Shown: positions 24,315 to 33,869, numbered from the stretch's first letter. The stretch: 64,000 bases of DNA from Chromatiales bacterium (GCA_024234935.1 JACKNI010000002.1:62001-126000); one strand, 5' to 3'. Made by a program: numbers and translations. The notes: generated by a model from the sequence alone, not told the origin.

Positions 24315-25583
24315 CTATTCGGACGGCAGCAGGACCTCTTCCGGCGGCAGCAGGATCTGGTGATCGGTGCTGAACTGGTAGTCGCGGAAGATATGCTCCG
24401 CGCTCAGCAGCTGCCAGCTGCCGTCGGGCAGACGGTGCGTGGTGTCCTTGAGCCGGTAGGTGTAGTGGCCACACGTCCAGCAGTCGAAATTCCGCATGTG
24501 CGTGCACAGGCAGGTCTTGTCCATGACGGAAAACTTTTCGCCATCCGGATGCTTGTCGAGTTCGCGGTTGTAGGCCTCGATATACGCACAGTTGCCTGAG
24601 GCATCCAGCAGGTAACCGTAGGCTTCACAGTTCGGGCGGATGTCGGAACCGATCGCCGGACTGCTCTTCAGCATGCGCATCGGGTAGCCGGTGGGCGAAA
24701 TCAGGTTGACCTCGATATCGCTCTCCCTGGCGCGGAAATATTCCTGCTGGACCTTTTCCGGCAGGCCGCATTCGCGGGCCACGGTAAAGCGCGTCGCCAG
24801 CTGGACGGCCGCGCAGCCGCTTTCCAGAAATTCGACCGCGTCGCTGCCGGTAAAGATGCCGCCGGCCGCGATCACCGGGATATCCAGGTTTTCCTGCTTC
24901 AGGTACCGGATAACCTCGTCGACGATGGTCTTCAGGTCGTACTGCGCCCAGTCCAGGCCAAATCCGAGATGGCCGCCGGCCAGCGGCCCCTCGACGATGA
25001 CGTAATCCGGCAAGCGGTCGAGACGCGCGCTCTTGCGCAGGAACAGGATCAGCGCGCGCAGCGACGAGACGATGATGCCGATCTTCACATCACGGAAGCG
25101 CGGGTGGTCTTCAATCAGCGCCATCGAACCGAGGTGCAGGCCTGCGCTCAGCGTGACGCCATCGATGCCGGCGTCGAGCGCCGCCGTCAGGCGTACACGC
25201 AAGGTATCGCGCGGATTGCCCATGGTGAGCTTTTCCATGGTGTTGATGAACACCATGCCATCACCGCGCTTGGCCTCCATGGTGCGACCCACGTGCAACC
25301 TGGTCGCTTCGGCCAGCCGTACCAGATCGAACTTGACTGCCGACTTGTCGCGGTTGGCGACGTTGTATTTGAATTTCTTCTGCTTTTCCTTGACGAAGCC
25401 GGTCTTGAAACGCCGGTCGGAGACCGTGGGCACCATGGCATCGGAAATATGCCCGATCCCGCCCAGCCGGGCGGCAACAAGCGAAAGTTCTGCCGTGGAA
25501 ATATCCACACCCATTCCGCCGGTAATGATCGGCACGAACTCCCTCTTGCCGAATCTCAACCGGAAATCGTCAACTCGTTTCAT
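24315..25583 (-). CDS. Nitronate monooxygenase-like FMN protein with cysteine-rich tail
   Basis: 422 residues. The barrel has NMO/2-nitropropane-dioxygenase features: PIITGGMGVDIS at the N-terminus, VIVEGPLAGGHLGFG, IPVIAAGGIFTGSDAVEFLESGCAAVQLATRF for FMN phosphate binding. Residues after about 320 add a cysteine-rich tail (NCEAYG, SGNCAY, then CLCTH, DCWTCGH). ATG 25583 starts MKRVDDFRLRFG; the open frame continues upstream to 26525 but is then only antisense to the DUF255 gene. Substrate unknown; enoyl reductases of this fold are an alternative. Confidence 0.82.
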   Translation of the reverse strand: MKRVDDFRLRFGKREFVPIITGGMGVDISTAELSLVAARLGGIGHISDAMVPTVSDRRFKTGFVKEKQKKFKYNVANRDKSAVKFDLVRLAEATRLHVGRTMEAKRGDGMVFINTMEKLTMGNPRDTLRVRLTAALDAGIDGVTLSAGLHLGSMALIEDHPRFRDVKIGIIVSSLRALILFLRKSARLDRLPDYVIVEGPLAGGHLGFGLDWAQYDLKTIVDEVIRYLKQENLDIPVIAAGGIFTGSDAVEFLESGCAAVQLATRFTVARECGLPEKVQQEYFRARESDIEVNLISPTGYPMRMLKSSPAIGSDIRPNCEAYGYLLDASGNCAYIEAYNRELDKHPDGEKFSVMDKTCLCTHMRNFDCWTCGHYTYRLKDTTHRLPDGSWQLLSAEHIFRDYQFSTDHQILLPPEEVLLPSE

Positions 25584-25715
25584 CGTTTGCTGCCGGTTCC
25601 GCGGGGACCCCGCAGGCCTCGTCATGTGACAGGGGCGCAAGTATAGACCGTAGGCCATGCAGCGCGGGAAAAAGGATAATGGATTCAGATGACATTTACA
25701 GTCAGGATCCGCCCC

Positions 25716-27773
25716 ATGAACCATCTGGCCGGCGAAACCAGCCCCTATCTGCTGCAGCATGCAGAAAATCCCGTCGACTGGCACCCGTGGAATGCCGCGG
25801 CGCTTGAGCGCTCGCGTAGCGAAAACAAGCCCATCCTGCTCTCGATCGGCTATTCGGCCTGTCACTGGTGCCACGTCATGGCCCACGAGTCTTTCGAGGA
25901 TCCGGCCACGGCAGCGGTCATGAACCGGCTGTTCATCAACATCAAGGTAGACCGCGAAGAGCGCCCGGACCTCGACCGCATCTACCAGACCGCCCATCAA
26001 ATGATCACGCAGCGCGCCGGCGGCTGGCCACTGACCATGTTCCTGACACCGGATGAGCAGCTGCCGTTTTTTGCCGGTACCTATTTTCCCAATGACGCGC
26101 GCTACGGGATGCCGGCCTTTGCCGACGTACTGGAGCGCGTCGCAGCCTACTACCACGCCAACGCGGCCGAAGTGAGTCAGCAGGGGCAACAGATACGTGC
26201 GGCACTGGCGCAACTCGAACCGGCACAGACCGCCGCAACCGAAGCGCTGGACGACACGCCGCTGACGGCTTTTCGACAGCTCATCGTCCGGCAGTTCGAC
26301 CGTGAACACGGTGGCTTTGGCGGGGCGCCGAAATTTCCGCATCCGGCCACCATTCAGCGACTGCTGCACCACTGGCGCAGTACCGCCCATGAAGACAAAC
26401 CGGATACCGAGGCACTGTTCATGGCCGCGCTGACCCTCAATCGCATGGCCGAAGGCGGCATCTACGATCATCTGGGTGGCGGCTTCTGCCGCTACTCGGT
26501 GGATCGCTACTGGACGATTCCGCACTTCGAGAAAATGCTCTACGACAACGGACCCTTGCTCGCACTGTACGCACGGATGTTCCAGATCAGTGGTGACGAG
26601 ACTTACCGGACCATCGCGCGCGACACCGCCGCGTGGGTGTTGCGCGACATGCGGTCACCGGAAGGTGCCTTTTATTCGAGCCTGGATGCCGATTCCGAAG
26701 GCCAGGAAGGCAAGTTCTACGTGTGGACACCCGGGCAGGTCCAGGCACTGGTCGATGCGGATGAGTACGCGGTGCTTGTACCCCGATTTGGCCTGGACCA
26801 GCCGGCCAATTTTGCCGAGCCCGCGCATGGAATCAGCGCCTGGCATCTGCGCATCTGCCGGAGCATGGAACAGATCGCCGAACAGACGGGGCAACCGGTT
26901 TCAGCTGTACGCCGCCTGCTGCTGACCGGCCGGGCAAAGCTCCTCAGGGCGCGCAACCGCCGGATCGCACCGGGCCGCGACGACAAGATCCTCACCAGCT
27001 GGAACGCGCTGATGATCCGCGGTCTGGCCATCACCGCGCGCGTGCTCAACAGCAGCAGCCTGGCAGACGACGCAGCCCGCAGCCTCGATTTCATCCGGAC
27101 GCAGCTGACGGCCGATGGCCGTCTGCGTGCCACCAGCCGCGACGGCCAGGCCCGCCTCAATGCCTATCTCGACGATTACGCTTATCTTCTGGATGCCGTC
27201 CTCGAACTGCTGCAGACGCGCTTCAGCGCGGAGCATCTGCACTATGCGATCTGGCTTGCCGACTGTCTGCTGACGCATTTCGAGGACAGCAGCAACGGCG
27301 GCTTCTGGTTTACCTCACACGATCATGAAACCTTGCTGCACAGACCGAAACAGTTCGCCGACGACGCCATGCCCGCCGGTAACGGTATCGCCGCCTTTGC
27401 ACTGGCCCGGCTCGGCTGGCTGCTCGGCGAAGTATGCTACCTCGATGCAGCAGAACGCACACTGCGTGCCGGATGGCAGGCCATGCAGGAATTTCCGCAC
27501 GGTCACTGCAGCCTGCTGGAAGCGCTGGATGAATACCTGGCACCGCCCGAGATCATCATCATCCGCGGTGCAGATGAAGAAGCCGCCAGCTGGGCCGGCA
27601 CACTTGGCGCCGCCTACAATCCACACCGCATGATCTTTGCGATTCCGAACGATGCCAGCGGACTGCCGGATGTGCTGTCTGTAAAAGCAGGCAGCGAACG
27701 TACAACCGCGTATGTCTGCCGCGGAATGAGTTGTGGCCCAATGGTCACCGATCTGAAAGCACTGTTGAGCTGA
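25716..27773 (+). CDS. DUF255 thioredoxin-domain protein (YyaL/SPATA20 family)
   Basis: 685 residues. The N-terminal thioredoxin-like domain has the family hallmarks NHLAGETSPYLLQHAENPVDW, the redox motif SACHWCHVM, RPDLDRIY and GGWPLTMFLTPD; the rest is an alpha/alpha barrel (FGGAPKFPHPATI, RYWTIPHFEKMLYDN, DDKILTSWNALMIRG) like that of glycosidases and epimerases. Function is poorly defined. AGGA precedes the ATG at 25716. Confidence 0.92.
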   Translation: MNHLAGETSPYLLQHAENPVDWHPWNAAALERSRSENKPILLSIGYSACHWCHVMAHESFEDPATAAVMNRLFINIKVDREERPDLDRIYQTAHQMITQRAGGWPLTMFLTPDEQLPFFAGTYFPNDARYGMPAFADVLERVAAYYHANAAEVSQQGQQIRAALAQLEPAQTAATEALDDTPLTAFRQLIVRQFDREHGGFGGAPKFPHPATIQRLLHHWRSTAHEDKPDTEALFMAALTLNRMAEGGIYDHLGGGFCRYSVDRYWTIPHFEKMLYDNGPLLALYARMFQISGDETYRTIARDTAAWVLRDMRSPEGAFYSSLDADSEGQEGKFYVWTPGQVQALVDADEYAVLVPRFGLDQPANFAEPAHGISAWHLRICRSMEQIAEQTGQPVSAVRRLLLTGRAKLLRARNRRIAPGRDDKILTSWNALMIRGLAITARVLNSSSLADDAARSLDFIRTQLTADGRLRATSRDGQARLNAYLDDYAYLLDAVLELLQTRFSAEHLHYAIWLADCLLTHFEDSSNGGFWFTSHDHETLLHRPKQFADDAMPAGNGIAAFALARLGWLLGEVCYLDAAERTLRAGWQAMQEFPHGHCSLLEALDEYLAPPEIIIIRGADEEAASWAGTLGAAYNPHRMIFAIPNDASGLPDVLSVKAGSERTTAYVCRGMSCGPMVTDLKALLS

Positions 27774-27816
27774 GCGCCGCGCCTGACGGCAAACAAGCGG
27801 AATCCGGAGATCACCC

Positions 27817-30225
27817 ATGCCCCCTGCGCCGAACCGATGCATTCCAGGTCGGGGTCAGCCCGCGATTGTTCGTCGGCGTCTGAAAAATAGCAGTCTGACC
27901 TCGATTCTGCTGCTCCTGGTCGGCGCGAGCCTGGCGGCTGCAGAACCGATTCCCGAAGTGGTGGTGACGGCCCGCAAGCGCAGTGAATCGCTGGTGTCGG
28001 TACCGGTTTCCGCAACGGTGTTCTCGACGGATGAACTGGAGTCGCCGGCCGTCGTCAGCCTGGTCGATCTCACGCGCTTTACGCCGGGCGTGGCGCTGAA
28101 CTCCGCGACTGGCCGGCAGGCCACTTCATACCGGCCGGTATTTCGCGGCGTCACCACCGTACGCAACGGCGTCGCCAATGCCAGCGCTGGCGGTACCTTC
28201 GTGGACGGCATCTATGTCAGCGGCGGCTTGCTGGCAGCCGAGATGGACAACCTGGAGCGCGTGGAGATCCTGCGAGGTCCGCAATCCGCACAGTTTGGCC
28301 GCAATACCTACGCCGGCGCGTTGAACTATGTGACCCGCGCACCGCTCGCGGCCCCGGCAGCTTCCGTCAAGCTCACCGTCGCCGAACATGACACCCATGA
28401 AGTATCGGGCTGGTGGAGCGGGCCACTGGTCGATGACCGTACCCTCCTGTGGATCGGTGCGGGGCACCGCGAATACGGCGGCGAATGGACCAACAGCCGG
28501 GACGGATCAAGCCTCGGCGGCGAAAAATCGGACGAAGCGAGCGCCAAGCTGCTGCTGCGGCCGACTGATGCCCTGGATGCCACGCTGCGGCTGGCCTGGC
28601 AGCACACCGACGATGAGCATTTCGCGATGTACCTGCAGCCGAGCACGCTGAACAACTGCTGCGAGCGCAGTGCCGACGCGCCGCGCGCCCGCGGCTATTA
28701 CATTGGCAAGGCCCAGCCGGAAAACTACCTGAACCTTTATACCGACCTTCTTGAACAGAACGGTGGTGCCGGCAATCAACTTGACCGTACCTCAGGCAGT
28801 CTGGCGATCAACTGGCGTCTCGACGGCATGACGCTGACCAGCCTGACCGGCCTGTTGAGAGACAGGCTGGAAAGCGGCTTCGACAGCTCCTATGGCGGCT
28901 ATGATCCCAGCCCGCCAACCATGCCAGGATCATTCCTGATTCACGAAGTCCGCGACTTCGATGATGTATCGCAGGAACTGCGCCTGACTTCGGCCACCGA
29001 CAGGCCGCTGCGTTTCATTGCCGGACTCTACTACTACAAGGGTGACGCAAAGACCGTCAGCCGCGACCGTATCGACCCCCGACCGGGCCCGACACTCGGC
29101 ACGCCGATAGCGGATTCCCGTGGCCGGGACGAGGTGGAAAATCACGCAGTATTCGGCAGCCTGGAATACGATTTCGCACCGCGCTGGACCGCAGGCATTG
29201 AATTGCGCTGGGCAGAAGACGAGGTGACAGTCACCACCACACCAGCCAGCGCAACCGGCTGCGACAGCACGCGCTGCAATGACACCTTCAGGAGCCTGAC
29301 GCCGCGTTTCACGCTGGCGTGGCGCGCTGCGGATGATCTCACCGCCTACGCGAATATCGCCAAGGGAACGAAGCCCGGCGACTTCAACAGCAAGGTACCG
29401 ACGCTGACCGACGGATCGCCCGACGAAAGCTACCGCGTCGTCAATGAGGAAACCCTCTGGAGCTACGAACTCGGCCTCAAGTCAGCGATGCTCGATGACC
29501 GCCTGACGCTGCTGCTGTCGACCTGGTATCTGGAGGTTGCAGACCAGCAGGTGACGACGCTCATCGAACTCGACAGCGGCGGAACCGCGTCGATACTGGT
29601 CAATGCGGGCAAGACCGACGCATACGGCATCGAGGCGGAAGTTCAGGCGGCACTGACCGACAATTTTTCCGTGCATGCCAGCTACGCCTGGACCCGTTCG
29701 GAATTCGACGAGTACATCAGCCCGGAGGAAGCGGATCTGCGCGGCGGCAATGGCAGCTATGCTGATACGCAGCGCCTGGGTGACGTGAGCGGCAAGGATT
29801 CGCCCCGCGTACCGAAGCACATGGCCTCGCTGGCGGCCCGCTATCAGCGGGCACTGACTGCCGATACGCAGTGGTATGCAGCCGCCGACTGGACATACGA
29901 GTCTTCCAAGTATGCCCAGGAACACAACCTGATCGAGACCGGTGACCGGCAGCTCGTGGGCCTGCAGGCCGGACTGCAGCACGGCCGCTGGGACGCAAGC
30001 CTCTGGGTACGCAACCTCTTCGACGACGACACGCCGGCGGACGTGATCCGCTACTTCGACGGGCGTTATCGCAGCCTGGCAACGGATCCGGATGGTCAAC
30101 CCTACAATCCGCCGCTCCCCGCAACACCACCGGGCGTCGCGCGGGCAAGCTCCATTCCGCGTGGCTTCGCGATCCCCCTCGCGCCGGGCCGCCAGGCCGG
30201 AATTACCGTCCGCCTCAAGTTCTAG
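27817..30225 (+). CDS. TonB-dependent outer-membrane receptor
   Basis: 802 residues. After a basic N-terminus and hydrophobic signal (SLTSILLLLVGASLAAAE) comes a TonB box-like EVVVTARKR, a plug domain (RFTPGVALNS, FVDGIYVSG, NLERVEILRGPQSAQFGRNTYAGALNYVT) and a 22-stranded barrel ending in AGITVRLKF with a terminal Phe. The ligand is not evident; the pattern is that of the Caulobacter/sphingomonad type that take up sterols, vitamins or complex organics. Followed, after 145 bases, by nirS. Confidence 0.93.
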   Translation: MPPAPNRCIPGRGQPAIVRRRLKNSSLTSILLLLVGASLAAAEPIPEVVVTARKRSESLVSVPVSATVFSTDELESPAVVSLVDLTRFTPGVALNSATGRQATSYRPVFRGVTTVRNGVANASAGGTFVDGIYVSGGLLAAEMDNLERVEILRGPQSAQFGRNTYAGALNYVTRAPLAAPAASVKLTVAEHDTHEVSGWWSGPLVDDRTLLWIGAGHREYGGEWTNSRDGSSLGGEKSDEASAKLLLRPTDALDATLRLAWQHTDDEHFAMYLQPSTLNNCCERSADAPRARGYYIGKAQPENYLNLYTDLLEQNGGAGNQLDRTSGSLAINWRLDGMTLTSLTGLLRDRLESGFDSSYGGYDPSPPTMPGSFLIHEVRDFDDVSQELRLTSATDRPLRFIAGLYYYKGDAKTVSRDRIDPRPGPTLGTPIADSRGRDEVENHAVFGSLEYDFAPRWTAGIELRWAEDEVTVTTTPASATGCDSTRCNDTFRSLTPRFTLAWRAADDLTAYANIAKGTKPGDFNSKVPTLTDGSPDESYRVVNEETLWSYELGLKSAMLDDRLTLLLSTWYLEVADQQVTTLIELDSGGTASILVNAGKTDAYGIEAEVQAALTDNFSVHASYAWTRSEFDEYISPEEADLRGGNGSYADTQRLGDVSGKDSPRVPKHMASLAARYQRALTADTQWYAAADWTYESSKYAQEHNLIETGDRQLVGLQAGLQHGRWDASLWVRNLFDDDTPADVIRYFDGRYRSLATDPDGQPYNPPLPATPPGVARASSIPRGFAIPLAPGRQAGITVRLKF

Positions 30226-30259
30226 AAAGTGCCTGGAAACGCGCGCCCGCCGGAGTAAA

Positions 30260-30284
30260 TTAGGTACAAGAACTTAGGTACAAG
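30260..30284 (+). repeat. Two direct repeats upstream of nirS
   Basis: TTAGGTACAAG occurs at 30260-30270 and again at 30274-30284, a period of 14 bases, about 87 bases before the nirS start. Position suggests regulatory protein binding, but no known motif is recognised. Confidence 0.5.
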
Positions 30285-30321
30285 TCACGATTGTTGCTCA
30301 TGTGGCAGCGCGTTAGCGTCC

Positions 30322-30335
30322 TGATTGAGCAATCA
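30322..30335. promoter_or_regulatory. Palindrome upstream of nirS
   Basis: TGATTG and CAATCA face each other over AG, 35 bases before the nirS ATG. It is FNR/DNR-like in half-site sequence (TGAT...ATCA), but the half sites are spaced six bases apart instead of four, so it is not a consensus FNR box. A nitrogen-oxide or oxygen regulator is possible. Confidence 0.4.
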
Positions 30336-30370
30336 CATACTCAGACAGTGCTTTTTTTGGGGATTTATTC

Positions 30371-32521
30371 ATGAATAATCAGTCGACGTTGACCCGTTTC
30401 AGGGGGCGTAGCCTGGCGGTACTGGCAGGAACTGCAGCAATTTCATTGCAGCTTTTTGCAGTACAGGGGCTTGCGGCATCAGGGGAACCGGAAGTACACA
30501 AGGCCGAGGTCGCCAGTGCGGCCACCGGCAAGGGCAGCAAGGGCGAGGCACTGTTCCAGGCCAACTGCGCCGCCTGTCACCAGGCCAACGGGCAGGGGCT
30601 GCCCGGCGCATTTCCGCCGCTGGCCGGTTCCGACTACATCGCCCAGAACCCGAAGGTGCTGATGGAAGTCACCCTCCAGGGCAAGCAGGGCAAGATGGTC
30701 GTCAACGGCAAGGAATACAACAACATCATGCCGTCGATGAGCTATCTCAGCGACGCGGACCTCTCGGCGATCACCACCTACGTCCTGAACAGCTGGGGCA
30801 ATCCCGGTGGCAAGATCACGACGAAAGAGATCAAGAAGTTCCGCGAGGCCAATGACCTGCAGGCCAAGCAGGGCGCAGGCGAGCGTCACCCCGGCACCGG
30901 TGAATCCGAGCAGATCTACCAGTCGGCACCGATCGGCATAGAGCCCCCGGAGCGGACGGCAAAGGTCAAGGCGCCGCCGATGACCGAGGCAGAATTCAAG
31001 CAGGCCACGCAGATCTACTTCGAGCGCTGCGCAGGCTGCCATGGCGTGCTGCGCAAGGGTGCAACCGGCAAGCCGCTGACCATCGATCTCACCCAGGCCA
31101 AGGGCACCGATTACCTCAAGGCACTGATCAAGTTCGGCTCACCGGGCGGCATGCCCAACTGGGGTACGTCCGGACAGCTGTCGGATGACGAGATCGACCT
31201 GATGGCGCGCTTTCTCCAGCACGAGCCGCCACAGCCTCCGGAATGGGGCATGCCGGAAATGAAGAACAGCTGGAAGGTACTCGTACCGCCGGAAAAGCGC
31301 CCCACCAGTCCGCAGAACAAGCTGAACCTCGACAATATCTTCGCGGTCACGCTGCGCGACGCGGGTGAGGTTGCCATCATCGATGGGGACACGAAGCAGA
31401 TCGTCACCATCATCAAGACCGGTTATGCAGTACATATCTCCCGCATGTCCCACTCCGGTCGTTATGTGTATACCATCGGCCGCGATGGCAAGACCGACCT
31501 GATCGACCTGTGGATGAATCCGCCGCAGACGGTCGCCGAGATCAAGGTCGGCCTGGAGGCGCGTTCGGTCGAGACCTCCAAGTACAAGGGCTACGAAGAC
31601 AAGTACGCCATCGCCGGCGCCTACTGGCCGCCACAGTACGTGATCATGGATGGCGCCACGCTTGAGCCACTCAAGATCATGTCCACCCGCGGCATGACCG
31701 TCGACACGCAGGAGTATCATCCGGAGCCACGCGTAGCGGCGATCGTCGCTTCGCACCAGCACCCCGAGTTCATCGTCAACGTCAAGGAAACCGGCCGCAT
31801 CCTGCTGGTGGACTACAGTGACATCAACAACCTCAGCGTCACCACCATCAATGCCGCCCGCTTCCTGCATGACGGTGGCTGGGACTCCACCCTGCGCTAC
31901 TTCCTGACTGCGGCGAACAAATCGAACATGGTCGCGGTCATCGACTCAAAGGATCGCAAACTGACTGCCATGGTGCCGGTAGACGAGATTCCACATCCGG
32001 GCCGCGGCGCGAACTTCATTCACCCTGAATTCGGACCGGTCTGGGTCACCAGTGCGCTGGGCAACGACAAGATCACGATGATCGGTACCGATCCGGACAA
32101 GCATGGGCAGTACGCCTGGAAGGTCGTCAAGGTACTGAAGGGCCAGGGTGGCGGATCACTGTTCGTCAAGACGAACCCGAAGTCCCGCAACCTCTGGGTG
32201 GATACGCCGCTGAATCCGGATGAAAAGATTGCCCAGACGGTCGCGGTGTTCGACATCAACAATCTCGATGCCGGATACAAGGTGCTGCCGATTGCCGAAT
32301 GGGCGAAGCTCGGACCCGGGCCGAAGCGCGTCGTACAGCCTGAATACAACAAGGCCGGCAACGAAGTCTGGTTCTCCGTATGGAGCGGCCAGGCCGACGA
32401 GTCCGCGATCGTGATCGTGGACGACAAGACCCGCAAGCTGAAGAAGGTCATCAAGGGGCCGAAGATCATCACCCCGACCGGCAAGTTCAACGTGCATAAC
32501 ACGGTTCACGACATCTACTGA
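30371..32521 (+). CDS. nirS: Cytochrome cd1 nitrite reductase NirS with an extra N-terminal cytochrome c domain
   Basis: 716 residues, against roughly 570-600 for known NirS. After a signal peptide (to about residue 36) there is a class I cytochrome c domain (CAACH at 66-70, then GQGLPGAFPPLAGSDY and a YVLNSWGN end near 144), resembling the C-terminal cytochrome of some copper nitrite reductases. The NirS cytochrome c follows (CAGCH at 220-224), then the d1 propeller with VHISRMS, ASHQHPEF and FLHDGGW, whose histidines correspond to haem d1-ligand and catalytic positions in Pseudomonas. It reduces nitrite to NO in the periplasm. No haem d1 biosynthesis genes lie in this window. Confidence 0.93.
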   Translation: MNNQSTLTRFRGRSLAVLAGTAAISLQLFAVQGLAASGEPEVHKAEVASAATGKGSKGEALFQANCAACHQANGQGLPGAFPPLAGSDYIAQNPKVLMEVTLQGKQGKMVVNGKEYNNIMPSMSYLSDADLSAITTYVLNSWGNPGGKITTKEIKKFREANDLQAKQGAGERHPGTGESEQIYQSAPIGIEPPERTAKVKAPPMTEAEFKQATQIYFERCAGCHGVLRKGATGKPLTIDLTQAKGTDYLKALIKFGSPGGMPNWGTSGQLSDDEIDLMARFLQHEPPQPPEWGMPEMKNSWKVLVPPEKRPTSPQNKLNLDNIFAVTLRDAGEVAIIDGDTKQIVTIIKTGYAVHISRMSHSGRYVYTIGRDGKTDLIDLWMNPPQTVAEIKVGLEARSVETSKYKGYEDKYAIAGAYWPPQYVIMDGATLEPLKIMSTRGMTVDTQEYHPEPRVAAIVASHQHPEFIVNVKETGRILLVDYSDINNLSVTTINAARFLHDGGWDSTLRYFLTAANKSNMVAVIDSKDRKLTAMVPVDEIPHPGRGANFIHPEFGPVWVTSALGNDKITMIGTDPDKHGQYAWKVVKVLKGQGGGSLFVKTNPKSRNLWVDTPLNPDEKIAQTVAVFDINNLDAGYKVLPIAEWAKLGPGPKRVVQPEYNKAGNEVWFSVWSGQADESAIVIVDDKTRKLKKVIKGPKIITPTGKFNVHNTVHDIY

Positions 32522-32530
32522 TTCCGGCGC

Positions 32531-32566
32531 GGGGCCAGGCTGCGGATTATTTTGCAGCCTGGCCCC
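32531..32566 (+). terminator. Strong hairpin after nirS
   Basis: GGGGCCAGGCTGC (32531-32543) pairs perfectly with GCAGCCTGGCCCC (32554-32566) around a ten-base AT-rich loop. It begins ten bases after the nirS stop. There is no T-tract, so it may stabilise the mRNA end or act with Rho. Confidence 0.65.
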
Positions 32567-32599
32567 AACCCGCCCGGTGCGATTTAGTACCATGGGCGG

Positions 32600-33421
32600 A
32601 TGGACTCCACCCTCCTCCTCAAGGCCCTCATTCTCGGCATCGTCGAAGGGCTGACCGAATTCCTGCCGATTTCATCTACCGGTCACCTGATCCTTGCGGC
32701 TGACCTCCTCGGCTTCAACGACGACAAAGGCAAGATCTTCGAGATCGTGATCCAGACTGGTGCCATGCTGGCGATCGTCTGGGAATACCGGCTGCGCTTC
32801 AGCCGTGTTCTGGGCGGAATGTTCAGTGACGCCGCCGCACAGCGCTTCATCGCCAGGCTGCTGGTGGCCTTCATGCCGGCGGCGATCATGGGCCTGCTCT
32901 TCGGCAGCTACATCAAGGCGATGCTGTTCAGGCCGGTGCCGGTCGCCATCGCCTTCATTGCCGGTGCTTTCGTGATTCTATGGGCCGAGAAACGCCAGCA
33001 CCGGACAAGGGTCGTCGAAGTCGACGACATGAGCTGGCGTGACGCCCTGCTGGTCGGCTGTGCCCAGTGCTTTGCACTGATTCCCGGTACCTCGCGGTCC
33101 GGATCGACGATCATCGGCGGCATGCTGTTCGGCCTTTCGCGGCGTGCAGCCACCGAGTTTTCATTCTTCCTTGCCGTTCCCACCCTGGTCGCCGCGGGTG
33201 CTTATGACGCCTGGAAAAATCGTGCGCTGCTGGATGTGCACGATATCGGCCTGTTTGGTGTCGGTCTGGTGGCGGCCTTTGTCTCGGCGTTCCTGTGCGT
33301 GCGCTGGCTGCTGCGCTTCATCGTGTCACACGATTTCACGATCTTCGCGTGGTACCGGATCGTGTTCGGCCTGATCGTCCTCGGCACCGCATATGGCGGC
33401 ATCGTCAACTGGTCAGCATGA
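32600..33421 (+). CDS. uppP: Undecaprenyl-diphosphatase UppP (BacA)
   Basis: 273 residues, multi-spanning inner-membrane enzyme that recycles undecaprenyl diphosphate to the monophosphate carrier for peptidoglycan and polysaccharide synthesis. Both catalytic motifs are present: EGLTEFLPISSTGHL near residue 17 and PGTSRSGSTI near 165. Overexpression gives bacitracin resistance in other bacteria. The stop at 33421 is one base from that of the convergent pilE. Confidence 0.95.
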   Translation: MDSTLLLKALILGIVEGLTEFLPISSTGHLILAADLLGFNDDKGKIFEIVIQTGAMLAIVWEYRLRFSRVLGGMFSDAAAQRFIARLLVAFMPAAIMGLLFGSYIKAMLFRPVPVAIAFIAGAFVILWAEKRQHRTRVVEVDDMSWRDALLVGCAQCFALIPGTSRSGSTIIGGMLFGLSRRAATEFSFFLAVPTLVAAGAYDAWKNRALLDVHDIGLFGVGLVAAFVSAFLCVRWLLRFIVSHDFTIFAWYRIVFGLIVLGTAYGGIVNWSA

Positions 33422-33422
33422 A

Positions 33423-33842
33423 TTACCAGCAGTGCGCGGTATTGTCGCCCGTCGCGGAACGGGCGCCGACAGCGTTTAATTCGAGGTCGCCGCAATCCGT
33501 GTCGTCGGCCTGTGCGCCCTGGGGTGCGGCACTCAGGCTATAGGTCGCAATGCCCGGAATATCGCCCTCTTCAATCGTCGCCGTCACCAGGTAGAAGCCT
33601 TCTTTCGAGGTTATCTCGTCACCATCGGCAATTCCGCAGGCCGCGGCATCATAGGCACCAAACTGCGTGTAGCAGCGTTCGAGGCGCTGCGCGACATCGT
33701 TGAGGGCGATCCGCCCGTCGGCCCGGCGGCTCTTGATGACACTTTGCTGGTAGCTCGGTACGGCGATCATCATCAGGATGCTCGCAATCACCATCACGAT
33801 CAGCAACTCGATCAGCGTGAAGCCGCTCATTCTGGATTTCAT
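33423..33842 (-). CDS. pilE: Type IV pilin PilE-like minor pilin
   Basis: 139 residues with a class III leader and the canonical SGFTLIELLIVMVIASILMMIAVPSYQQ hydrophobic helix, cleaved after Gly-7 by PilD and N-methylated at Phe. A C-terminal disulfide-type pair is available (cysteines at CGDLEL and terminal CW). Last gene of the minor-pilin operon, as in Pseudomonas. Primes or incorporates into type IV pili. Confidence 0.9.
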   Translation of the reverse strand: MKSRMSGFTLIELLIVMVIASILMMIAVPSYQQSVIKSRRADGRIALNDVAQRLERCYTQFGAYDAAACGIADGDEITSKEGFYLVTATIEEGDIPGIATYSLSAAPQGAQADDTDCGDLELNAVGARSATGDNTAHCW

Positions 33843-33869
33843 CAGGACATTCCTTGTTGCGGGTCCGGT

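Noticed and set aside
25584..26525. N-terminal extension of the nitronate monooxygenase-like gene
   Set aside because: The extra 314 residues are antisense to the DUF255 gene and unlike the family; ATG 25583 gives the expected N-terminus.
30316..30340. Canonical FNR or CRP box before nirS
   Set aside because: FNR needs TTGAT-N4-ATCAA and CRP needs TGTGA-N6-TCACA; the half sites here have different spacing.
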